Below are positions 54,832-64,000 of a stretch of DNA of 64,000 bases, piece after piece. Below the pieces are notes generated by a model, which was given only the letters and a program-made list of their open reading frames with translations, made no database searches and was not told the DNA's origin. Made by a program: the position numbers and the translations under genes. Within the stretch, counting starts at the first letter, position 1; each line of letters opens with the position of its first letter. The stretch comes from Campanula takesimana (lineage: Eukaryota; Streptophyta; Magnoliopsida; Asterales; Campanulaceae): positions 62,001 through 126,000 of the forward strand of contig JAOWBW010001449.1 of assembly GCA_026119855.1 (NCBI GenBank). The letters are read 5' to 3'.

Positions 54832-55352
54832 TATGATACAAAATAGTAGTAATAACTAATAACACTCAAAGAGTCCAGTCTACCAGCTCAATGAGTCCTA
54901 TTTTAAACCTCATAGATGCAAGGCCAACTGAGATTGAAATAAGCATTAGAAAAGGCTTTACGTTGGATTGCATCCGAACAACATTCAAGTCATATACAAC
55001 GGCAAAAAACTTAAACGAGAATCACAAGCTTATTACTTATTAGGACTATTAGCAGGAAACAGAAGGCAAAATTGATGAAGGCCAATAGATTCCAGCCATG
55101 ATTCTATATCCAAATATCTAGAGCAAATGAAACAAGTATTATGCTCCCATTTACGGTGAATGCATATTATATGCCTGATATTGACATGAGGGAAAAGAAG
55201 GACCATTCATCAACAGAAATTGTTCCTACACTTTCGTCCTTAACGCGATTCGGTAACATTGATTTCCAAAACTTTCATAAACTAACTTGGCCCAATTATT
55301 AAATAAAAGAGTCCAAAATAAAAATAATTAGAGTTAGGAGGCGGGTATTACA

Positions 55353-55644
55353 ACATCAATCACCAGAACTGCCAAAAGGAGTATAATGGTAAGTTCTCTT
55401 ACCTTTGTCAGCAGAGGATGGCTGAATTACTGTTCCAAAATACATTGTTTTTCACTTAGCTGCACCTGTTAGGCACGTTGGGTGGTCTGGCTGATGGAGG
55501 GGAGGTTCTGCCACTCCTACTTGAGCTGTTTTGGCTTCTGATTCCCATCTAATGCCTCAAGTAAGCGCCCAAGCTACCACATGCAGCCGCCCCAATCTTT
55601 CATTTGCTCTTAATTGGCCCAACAGGAATGTGAGGAACAGAAGA
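55353..55644. repeat. Duplication copy 2, segment D (matches 52508-52800)
   Basis: Lies about 200 bp beyond the 3' end of the PPR gene (minus strand). It has a possible GT splice donor on the minus strand near its left end and may be part of a PPR 3' UTR, but this is inference. Confidence 0.88.
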
Positions 55645-55844
55645 AGCAAAATGGACAGGTAGCAAGAATCTGCCTGCCATGAAAATCAACTACTCTACCA
55701 TCTGGATTGTCATACTTCTTCTATCTCATATTGAAACTGCTACTAGATTCATGTGGAGTGGTTCAGCCTGAATATGTACTCCCCATTTCTTCCATTTTGT
55801 TGCTCTAGCTCAAACCGAGTTGACGTCTTCATAGAAGTGCGTCC

Positions 55845-57452
55845 TCAATCACTATACTCTGAGCTGTCTTCTTGCCTTCTCAATCTAACATTCTTTTTCT
55901 TAACTCTCATGATACTAGACATCTCTTGTATTGAACAAGAAGTGCTCCTCTCCATCTTATCTGTGAGTATCTCCACCTGCTCCGAAAACCCTAGACCTAC
56001 AAGTCTGTTCCTCAATGCTTCACAGGTAGAAGGATATGGTGGTATCCCATCATCAACCATCATTTCAAAGTACTTGCACGCCTCCTCTAGCTTCCCTTTC
56101 TTGTTGCAATAACCATGAACCATGACAGAATACGTTGACACGGATGGATGGAAGCCCCTCTCCTCCATATTGTCCCAAACTTTTGACACTCTATCAAACC
56201 TCCCAATCCTTATTAACATTTTGAGCAACATATTATATGTATGTTTATCTGCCTCACATGAATCCTTGTGCATCCTTGAAAACAATCTATGAGCCATATT
56301 GACCTCTGATCTATTACAATGAAATGCTAAAATTGCATTGTAACACCACACATCAGGTTTCAACCCTCTCTCAAACATCTCATCAAGAAGTTGGTAAGCT
56401 TCATCGACACTATCACTCTTACACAGCTTATTGATAACACCGTTATACGTAAAAACATTGGGCACAAGATTGTATCTCTTTGTCCGATCAAGAATCCTAA
56501 AAGCAGTATGTATATCATTTGCTTCACAAGAAGCAAGAATAAAGATTGAATATGTGAAAGCATCCGGCTCAATGCCTTTAGACCTCATACTTTGGAACAA
56601 CTTGTAAGCTTCATCGATATTTCCTCCCTTACATAGAGACTCCAACACACTATTATAAGCATGGATATCAACCAAACATCCCCTGGCGATCATTTCATCG
56701 AACACCCTCTGTGCTTCACTCGACTCTCCGATATAACCCCACCCTCTCACTAAAATGGTGTGAGTTTTTATAGTTGGGGGAATTTCATGCTTCATTTTAT
56801 CAAACAGCTGTTGGGCATGCTTGACAAGCTTCCTTTTACACAGCAAATACAAAAGATGGTCAAGATCGTCAGTACCCGGTTTCAAACCAAAATCAACCAT
56901 CTTGTTAAAAGCTCTGACGGCATCCACAGGCAAATCAGCTCTAACATAAGCCCTAAAAACAATCCAGAAGATTTTATTGTTAATTTCAAAAGATTTGTTG
57001 TCTCTGATTTCTAGGAGAAAGTCCCAAATCAACGGGAACTGCTTGCTACTACCCAATATGTCCAGGAGAATGCAATAGCTGTCGTTGCTGTGAACAAAAC
57101 CAGGCAACTGCTTGGCCCAAAGAAAGAACCTGTGTGCAGAGAAGCCAAGGTTTTTGCAGCGTTTGAGAACTTGGTCGACCAGGTCAGATGAAATATGGGA
57201 GGAGAATGGAGTGAGAGCTGAAATGATGTCGTGGCGGGGGTCGCGGAAGTCACTGAGGATGCGAGAGAGGTCGTTGACGAGTTCTGGAGGAGAAGATGGA
57301 GATGAGGAGGAGGGAGGCGGCGGTTGGAAGGAGAGAGGGTGAGCTGAGATGGGGGCGAATAGGTAGTGGGTTAAGAAAGAGGGACAAGAGATTGAAGGAT
57401 AGAGAAGATGAGTGCTTGATCTGGTCAGAGAAGTGAATGATCTCAACGCCAT
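55845..57452 (-). CDS. P-class pentatricopeptide repeat protein
   Basis: One intronless frame of 535 codons from ATG at 57452. Probable role in organelle RNA processing or stability. The N-terminus (MALRSFTSLTRSSTHLLYPS) is Ser/Arg-rich and fits a mitochondrial presequence. About ten 35-residue repeats run from about residue 145 to 490, for example DIHAYNSVLESLCKGGNIDE, NVFTYNGVINKLCKSDSVDE and SVSTYSVMVHGYC. There is no E or DYW domain. The basic C-terminus (MRVKKKNVRLRRQED) follows the last repeat. From memory it matches Arabidopsis At1g52640, next to the O-FucT gene there as here. Its counterpart in copy 1 of the tandem duplication is missing. No lesions seen. Confidence 0.93.
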   Translation of the reverse strand: MALRSFTSLTRSSTHLLYPSISCPSFLTHYLFAPISAHPLSFQPPPPSSSSPSSPPELVNDLSRILSDFRDPRHDIISALTPFSSHISSDLVDQVLKRCKNLGFSAHRFFLWAKQLPGFVHSNDSYCILLDILGSSKQFPLIWDFLLEIRDNKSFEINNKIFWIVFRAYVRADLPVDAVRAFNKMVDFGLKPGTDDLDHLLYLLCKRKLVKHAQQLFDKMKHEIPPTIKTHTILVRGWGYIGESSEAQRVFDEMIARGCLVDIHAYNSVLESLCKGGNIDEAYKLFQSMRSKGIEPDAFTYSIFILASCEANDIHTAFRILDRTKRYNLVPNVFTYNGVINKLCKSDSVDEAYQLLDEMFERGLKPDVWCYNAILAFHCNRSEVNMAHRLFSRMHKDSCEADKHTYNMLLKMLIRIGRFDRVSKVWDNMEERGFHPSVSTYSVMVHGYCNKKGKLEEACKYFEMMVDDGIPPYPSTCEALRNRLVGLGFSEQVEILTDKMERSTSCSIQEMSSIMRVKKKNVRLRRQEDSSEYSD

Positions 57453-58565
57453 TGCCGGCCGGTAAGATTCGGAGTGTGGCGCACACTAGTTATTGACTGT
57501 CACCGGCGTTTGTTTGGGGACTAGTAGTAGAGCACCCTCCGCTTCATATTCGTAGGGTTTGTAATCGATAGCAATTACCTTGGAATTTGAATGAAACGAT
57601 ATGTTACAACTTTAAAAAAAAAAAAAAAAAATATTACCATGTGCTTGTATTTATGTCTATGTCTAGAACCAGAAAACATTTATTCATCGATCCCTAAATA
57701 AAAATTACACCTTAATTTTTGTATCTTCATAAAATGTTACCCTTGTGTAAATTTTAAGTTGTTATTAGCAACCTACGAAAATATATTTAGCATTTCATAA
57801 AATAATCATTTTCTAAACAAAAAATTAATCTAATATTAATTAAATTGACAAAAAAAAAAGTGATTTTTAATATGAAACATATGCAGTACTACATATTTTG
57901 ATTTTCGTGGTCCATCCTAAGAAAATTATCAATTTTTACTTTTTTATATGCCATAGAAACAATTAACTCGTAAGGACAAGATTGACAAAAATTCAATAGT
58001 CCAAAAGTTAAAAATGTGTGTTGTGAGGGTAGATAGTTGGGTAGAGAGAGAAATTGGAATATAATATAGCAGTGGGTAAGTTTACGTAAATATGACAAGT
58101 GAGTCCTAATGATTAAAAATTATTATAAACTTTCTAATTTAAACTTTTCTACTTTTAAGTGACACCCAAAAATAATAAATTTTGTAATCTACTTTTAAGT
58201 GACACCCAAAAATAATAAATTTTGTAATTTGAAATGTGACGGAATGAGTATACTATACAATGGAACATTGGTCAAAGCTCAATACCTCAAACTGTAACAA
58301 CAATGGGGAGCACTAATAACATTGCAAAGCTCAAGAGCTTAGTCAACTCCAATAATGCTCATAATGCATTTGACATGATCCAGGATATCGCAAACAGAAA
58401 GGGCAAAACATGCAAGGCTCTACCGCAGGAAAATCCGTCCGACCATCTTATACTACTACTCTACTAAATCACAAACTACGATATGTAATCCGCTAGTGAC
58501 CACCAGATACATGCAACAACTAACAAACTGAAATCAACACATTTATCGAATCCAATCCAATCCAA
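57453..58565. other. Intergenic region between PPR and Alba
   Basis: Upstream region of the PPR gene and downstream region of Alba, AT-rich, with a 46-bp tandem duplication near 58155-58227 (CTACTTTTAAGTGACACCCA units). No gene recognised. Confidence 0.5.
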
Positions 58566-61500
58566 TCAGCTGCTCTGCTCCTCAGCATATCCCAACTCCC
58601 TCTCCTCTTCTGCAGCAGCCATCAACTCATCAAAGTTTTCCGTCTTTCCCAGCATTATCTCAATCTGTCAACCACAGAAATAGAGAGAGAGAACAGATTT
58701 ATGTATTTTCAACAAGCGGGTGAAACAAAGTTACTAATTAGAGGGCGGCAAATGACAGAATATGTGGCAATGGTACATACACGTGGTGTGAATGTGGGGG
58801 TTGCAATTTCCTACTGAACCTACAAATAGGTGGGCATTTATACATTCAAAAAGATCAACTGCCTTACTGAATCACTTGTGCCACATGCAAATCCAGGTAA
58901 GATATGTGTACATCCAGTATAAATAAAGGCTTAAGGAAAAATCTAATATGAATGGTGCAGTGATCATCACCATGTGTCCTTAGCCACTGCTGTTATGAAT
59001 CAAAGGGAACGGCTTATGTATAGCCTATAGATTAGTATCAAATGCAGTTTTGTTCCGCGCCTGAATGACTACATACTTGAATATAATATTCAGTAAATTC
59101 AGGAGCTTTCATATAGCATCCTCCTTTTCCTTTTCCTTTTCCTTTTCCTTTTCCTTTTCCTTTTTCTTTTCCTTTTCCTTTTCCTTTTCTTTTTCCTTTT
59201 CCCAGTTCATGGGATTACATTGGCTATAGTTTTCAAGTAAATCAGCTTCTAATCTCTTTCTTATTTTTAGTGTTTTACTTCAGCCAAGTGTACGGGCCTG
59301 TTTGTTCGGGCTGAATGAGCCTTCTGAATAGCCCAAAAATGCCTTACATTATGCGAATGTGATTATAAATATGGAAAACATGTGTACAAAGAATAATTTA
59401 GGAGTGGTGATTGGTGAATCCAGGATTCAGGTCAAATGCATACTCTCCCTCCATTCCGGAATAAATGTCCTGCTTTCGATTTTAATTTGTCCCAAGATAA
59501 ATGTCCCATTTTATAAAGTAGGATGTATAGTTTGGTGATCTTCCTAAACCACCGCAATGCCATGAAGCGCAAAGAGCCGTTTTGTGAGCGAATATTACTT
59601 TACTCATATGAATAGATTTGGGCAATCAAGGAAACATAACATAAAGCTTAGACTTGTCTGCCATTTTTTCTTGGACGGATGGAGTAAAATATATGCATAA
59701 AGATGCATGATAATATAGAAGTGGTGAATCCAGAAAGACATGGATGCAATTCACCACTAACGCCCATATCACTAAAAGTCATACTCCCTCCGTCCCAAAG
59801 TATATGTCCACCCGCCCATTTACACGGAGATTAAGAAAGTGGTGGAAGTGATGTAAGTGTTGTGAGTATGAAAAGTAAGATAAGAGAGAGAAGGTGGGGT
59901 AGGAAATCGTAAGTTGATTGGTGTTGTGAGTATAAAGTAAAGTATGAGAGAGAATGAGTGGGAGGAATAGCAAAGATTCTTTGCCATTTTAGGAAGTGGA
60001 CGTATACTCTGGGACAGACTAAAAAGGAAAGGTGGACATATACTCTGGGACAGAGGGAGTAACTAATCAGCCCAAATCATCCTCCTTCCTACTAAAAATT
60101 TTATATATTGGTTCATTAAGTGACAAATCGTTAAGGGACACAAAGAGAACTGGTAAACTGACTACGATAAGAGGGAGGAGACAAAAATTTGGGTTACTTG
60201 ACTGGATTGTCTGCTTGGACTTACCTTGGCTTTCTGGACAGGTCTGCCCCTATTTTCTCCCTTCATATCCATAGTGGATGTCATTATTTCTGGATGTTTT
60301 GAAACAGAAAAATAAAATTAACTTTTAAAACCATGTTGCTTAGATAAAATTGAGATCTTCGAGAAATAGAAACTCACTTTTCTCAACAGCAAATCCATTG
60401 TTCTTTAGGATTTCAGCAATGGTGACAACTGTTGCAATTGCTGCAGTAGGATAATAAAATTGGAATAATCAACACTCAAGTACATAAGATAGCAATGCAA
60501 TAAACTCGCTATGCCCATACTTTGAGTGGTTGGATATATCACTTATAACATGAATGCAAACTCGTCATGCAACAAACAACTACACAAATGAAATCAAGCT
60601 GCTGAACAGCCTGCCCCCTTCCCCTCCAAGCCCCCAGCAAAAAGTTCAATCTAAGATTCAGAACTTCTCCGATAACCACCACTGGCAACAACATTTAGAA
60701 TGAAATTTGAAACTGATGCTTGTTGATGTATTCAAAATTACTGACTACGTACTCCCTTTGTCCCTTAATGAATGTCCAAATTTCATTTTAAGGGACATCT
60801 AAAAATCTCTGCGTTTCATACAATTTAGTGGCAAAGATTTGTATATAATCATGTAATCCTCTTCCCAAACACTTAATTTTGCAAGTATAAAGAGACTAGT
60901 GAAAAAAAATGGTAAAAAACGTCTAGGGACAAAGTTTTTTCCCAAAAAAGTCATTCATTTTGGAACAAAAAATTCTTAAAAATGGACATTCATTTAGGGA
61001 CAGGGGGAGTATGATACAAAATAGTAGTAATAACTAATAACCATAGTTGTTAAAGGCGGAAGGCGGGCGATACGTACCTGAAAAAGGGCGGAAGGAGGCA
61101 AAAAGGCGAATATTACAAAAAATTAATAAATATTAGAATAAAAATTGAAGTGCACATGCAACATATAAACAAAGATTAAATTGTATTATGAACAAAAATA
61201 AAACATTAAATAAGAGTATCATAACATAATTTAGACCCCCAAAGGAAAATTTTAAACCACCAGATTCAAATTAGCAAAAAAGTACCAATTTAAGAAAGTG
61301 AAATAAATTTAAAGTCTTAATCGAAATAAATATTGTAATTTATTTTGAGATCAAACATTAATTTTGGGACGGAATCAATAACAATCTTTAAAACAAAACT
61401 TAAGATTTAATGAACACAAATTTTTCAGAAAAAATAAAAATAAACTAATGTTGCACATGCTGTCTTCGAAATAACAAAAAGACCAGCACAGAAATTAGGG

Positions 61501-63375
61501 CACTCAGCAAAAAGACGCAGACAGAGAACAGAGAGACGAGAACAGAGGGACTGTACCACGTAGAATTAAGAGCAGATTTCGTTGAAGGGTGGAGCCTTGG
61601 AGGTCGCCGTTGCACGCAAGTCGCAGTTCTCAAGTCAATTTGGGATTTCAAGTCGGCGAGAGTTTCACGGTAATTCTATCGCTTATCTTCAAACAAATTA
61701 GGGTCTCCGTTATTTTATAACAAGTCCGACCCTTGCCTAAATTGACGGGGTTTCCTAAACTAACAGGGTTTCCGGAAAAAGAAAAAAAAAGGATTACGCA
61801 AACCGACCACCAGAATTCACAAAGGCGGCCGACCCCGCAAGGCGCCGAAATGGCGAGGCGGACGCCTTTGACAACTATACTAATAACACTCAAAGAGTCC
61901 AGTCTACCAGCTCAATGAGTCCTATCTTAAAACTCATAGATGCAAGGCCAACTGAGATTGAAATTCAAATAAGCATTAGAAAAGGCTTTATGTTGGATTG
62001 CATCCGAACATATACAACGGCAAAAAAAACTTAAACAAGAATCATAAGCTTATTACTTATTAGGACTATTAGCACGAAACAGAAGGTGAAATTGATGAAG
62101 GCCAATAGATTCCAGCCATGATTCTATATCCAAATATCTAGAGCAACTGAAACAAGTATTATGCTCCCATTTACGGTGAATGCATAGTATATACCTGATA
62201 TTGACTTGAGGGAAAAGAAGGACCATTCATCAACAGAAATTGTTCCTACACTTTCGTCCTTAACGCGATTCGGTAACATTGATTTCCATCCATTAAAGCT
62301 GTCGCAACTGTTTTCTTTTTTAAATGATATGAACCTATGACTAGATCAATCCACCAACTCAAGGTAGATTCTAGCATGTGAAGAGCTTGGAAAGGTGTAG
62401 TAGTTTTGACTAATTCAAGTGTGAAATTGGATTAACTAACCTATAGAAAAAGCAAAAGAAAATAATGGAATGGCTCCAAAAACCTAGAACAACACTCTAC
62501 ATAACAATTCATACTACGAACTGGGAAACTGAAACTACAATGCAGGTGTTTCTTTCTTCTGCCACCACTATACACACACCCCTCATTGGCTCATTCTATT
62601 ACCAAGTATCAACAATAATAGACTGCAAGCATCTGAGGGCTGGAAGTTGTACACATGCTTCAACCCAACATTGTGCCATGTGAAAATAATTATGTGATCA
62701 AAATGAGAAGATGCATGCTAAGAGAAAACGTGATTATGTAATTGATTAACAAGCACATATCTGAATTATCATCAGTGCCCTTATTTTCAATGCACTTGCA
62801 TAACTTCATGGTCTCAAATTAACTGAATGACACGTGAAAAGAGTTGTTAAACCAAATTATACCATAATTATTATGTTTTCTTTCAAATTAAGAATGGATA
62901 AATTGAAAAAAGCTGCAACTGGAATTTTCATGAACTAAATTACCAGAGCAAGCCTACTTATATGGTGTAATTTAAAGTGGATCCGCTGTTTTTTTTCTTA
63001 GGTACAGAACAGTGATCAACTACAGTGATAGTAATTAAAGGCGGCAATTACCCATTCCAAGAGCGGAGAGCTCAACCTCGTTGTGCTGCTGCATATACCT
63101 CTGCATTGCACATGAAATCAAATTACAAATAGCAGGTGAATTTACTTAATCACAACATAAAACCCTAATTAGAGCCAAAAACAAACATCAGAAAATTATA
63201 CGAATTAAAAAATTGAAATAGAGACAATCGGAGAATGAAAGAAGAGGGATTGTTAAACCTTGGCAAGATTGACATAGAAGAAGAGAGGCTTCTTTGTATT
63301 GGAGACTTGAATTCGATTCTTCCGATAAGAATCGGAGATATTAATGTTGTTAACTCCCTCAGTTATCGCTTCCAT
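58566..63375 (-). CDS. Alba-family DNA/RNA-binding protein
   Basis: Inferred exons, 5' to 3': 63259-63375, 63052-63100, 60378-60440, 60225-60289, 58566-58664. GT-AG junctions, 393 nt, 130 aa, in frame. Alba proteins are small nucleic-acid-binding proteins; plant members bind RNA and DNA:RNA hybrids in cytosol and nucleus. Visible parts: NRIQVSNTKKPLFFYVNLAK (first strand and helix), RYMQQHNEVELSALGMAIATVV, ILKNNGFAVEKKIMTSTMD, the RGRPVQK loop, and IEIMLGKTENFDELM, ending in an acidic tail. Length and sequence resemble Arabidopsis At2g34160/At1g29250 from memory. Introns 2 (2.6 kb), 3, 4 (1.6 kb) carry several transposons, yet coding is intact. A partial, dead duplicate lies at 54050-54263. 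Confidence 0.94.
59122..59203. repeat. (TTTTCC)n minisatellite, expanded in copy 2
   Basis: About 13 hexamer units here against three in the duplicate at 53267-53286. Confidence 0.93.
59443..59684. mobile_element. Stowaway-like MITE shared by both duplication copies (copy 2)
   Basis: Orthologue of 53524-53765, with a CT insertion in the left terminus. Confidence 0.78.
59784..60059. mobile_element. Stowaway-like MITE inserted after the duplication
   Basis: CTCCCTCCGTCCCAAAGTAT and ATACTCTGGGACAGAGGGAG termini, TA at 59782-59783 and 60060-60061. The duplicate at about 53899 has GTCATAACTAATC with a single TA, the empty target site. 276 bp. Confidence 0.95.
60752..61009. mobile_element. Stowaway-like MITE shared by both duplication copies (copy 2, AATGAATGTC subfamily)
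   Basis: Orthologue of 54572-54831, termini CTCCCTTTGTCCC and GGGACAGGGGGAG. Confidence 0.85.
61042..61879. mobile_element. Non-autonomous hAT-type element with AAGGCGG motifs, inserted after the duplication
   Basis: 17-bp inverted termini CATAGTTGTTAAAGGCG / CGCCTTTGACAACTATA, and a target duplication CTAATAAC (61034-61041, 61880-61887; an adjacent A allows a 9-bp reading). The duplicate segment at about 54854 has the single-copy, empty site. Subterminal AAGGCGG, GGGCGG and GGCGAGGCGG motifs sit at both ends. 838 bp, no transposase recognised. The 8-bp reading fits hAT; the 9-bp reading would fit a MULE. Confidence 0.85.
62289..63051. other. Remainder of Alba intron 2, outside the duplication
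   Basis: Unique sequence between the end of the duplicated segment and exon 2. Nothing else recognised. Confidence 0.5.
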
Positions 63376-64000
63376 TAGAGGTGGTGGATGGTCTTGAAAA
63401 CCCTAACTCTCTCGCTCCGTTTGGAATAGCAGGATTCCGGTTAGCGGTGGCTGCAACTGCAACTGAGTTTTATTCGCTTAAACCTCACGCAGTATGGAAA
63501 ACCCCTACAGTAGTAACTAGTTTTAATTTAAGCCCCCAGACCAGTTTAGTTCCGCGTTCGCCTCCTAAGTATGAATCAATTCCATATAACCCCCTAGAGG
63601 TTACGTTAGATTTTTTATTGGAATCGGCCCTTTGTCATTTATGTGAAATATGAGGGGTTATAAGCGGTGTTTTATTGCTATTTTGGATGTAGGATTAAAT
63701 CAAGCTTAAAAAAATATTACCTTTATATCAAAATGAATGTAAAAATATATATATAAAAAAACATATTTGCTCTTAATAAAGAGTAAATTTGAAATTGTTT
63801 GAACATTCATTTGAAATTTTTACATATAAGTCCCTAGTTGATACACATATTTATCAATAAAAACACACATTTCTAATCTAACCAATTAATCCATATCCTT
63901 AAAATTAAAATTAAAATACCTTAAAAAATCTTCATTTTTCTAAAATAACAAAACTACCCTCCATTTAAATTTTAAGTAAAATAATATAATACCACTAACC
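63376..64000. other. Upstream region of the Alba gene
   Basis: Presumed promoter and 5' flank of the minus-strand Alba gene. AT-rich, with a short open frame (63381-63653) matching no family I know. No second gene seen before the window edge. Confidence 0.45.

Larger units (their letters stand above)
52801..55268. repeat. Duplication copy 1, segment A (matches 58663-62288)
   Basis: About 2.5 kb colinear with 58663-62288 on the same strand at high identity. It lacks the MITE at 59784-60059 and the hAT element at 61042-61879 and has a shorter TTTTCC tract. It contains the dead Alba exons 3 and 4. Confidence 0.93.
58663..62288. repeat. Duplication copy 2, segment B (matches 52801-55268)
   Basis: Covers the last two bases of Alba exon 5 boundary, introns 4, exon 4, intron 3, exon 3 and most of intron 2. 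About 1.1 kb longer than segment A because of two later transposon insertions and a longer TTTTCC tract. Confidence 0.93.

Noticed and set aside
55753..56112. 119-codon frame on the plus strand
   Set aside because: Antisense shadow of the PPR gene at 55845-57452.
63381..63653. 90-codon plus-strand frame upstream of Alba
   Set aside because: No recognisable domain; it lies where the Alba promoter should be.

Overview
This window is nuclear DNA from a flowering plant, most likely a core eudicot. The genes have plant intron/exon structure, plant-only families are present (P-class PPR, mTERF, plant O-fucosyltransferase, MUR3-like GT47, UGT84-like), and the AT-rich intergenic space is packed with plant transposons: Copia elements with tRNA-iMet primer sites, Stowaway MITEs, a MULE, hAT elements, L1-type LINEs and an Au-type SINE. 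I cannot name the species.

Layout. 1-8.3 kb is transposon-rich: a small non-autonomous LTR retrotransposon, a deleted LINE copy, several MITEs, and a 4.4 kb MULE sitting inside a Stowaway-like MITE. 8.4-10.6 kb is a broken MUR3-like glycosyltransferase gene interrupted by an LTR-like insertion. 11.2-13.6 kb is an apparently intact nine-exon GH28 polygalacturonase gene. 14.2-15.8 kb (minus strand) is an intact five-exon DCC-family thioredoxin-like gene. 16.2-22.1 kb is again transposons: a LINE RNase H fragment, a Copia element lacking reverse transcriptase with a hAT element in its 5' LTR, and another hAT element. 22.4-28.1 kb is an intact eight-exon SEC11 signal peptidase gene with a solo LTR in intron 1. 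30.8-33.3 kb is an intronless PPR gene and 35.3-36.5 kb an intronless mTERF gene. 37.9-48.2 kb (minus strand) is a six-exon O-fucosyltransferase-like gene whose 7.9 kb intron 4 holds a 6.1 kb Copia element and a SINE. 50.2-51.6 kb is a UGT84-like pseudogene. 52.5-62.3 kb is a tandem segmental duplication around a second PPR gene (55.8-57.5 kb, minus) and an intact Alba-family gene (58.6-63.4 kb, minus).

The order DCC / SEC11 / PPR / O-fucosyltransferase / PPR matches, from memory, Arabidopsis At1g52590-At1g52600-At1g52620-At1g52630-At1g52640. This looks like an ancient syntenic block inflated by transposons. The genes do not form one pathway: they cover ER protein maturation (SEC11), Golgi/ER glycosylation (O-FucT-like), organelle RNA metabolism (PPRs, mTERF), cell-wall pectin (GH28) and RNA/DNA binding (Alba).

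The most notable structures are: (1) five non-autonomous hAT-type elements with 8-bp target duplications, each with ends built from dense arrays of its own short motif; (2) a tandem duplication in which one copy lost the PPR gene and kept only a dead two-exon Alba fragment, while serving as an empty-site control for two later transposon insertions; (3) a Copia element with nearly identical LTRs but badly decayed coding sequence, implying recent mobilisation in trans; (4) a MULE with matching GTTCGG motif clusters near both ends.
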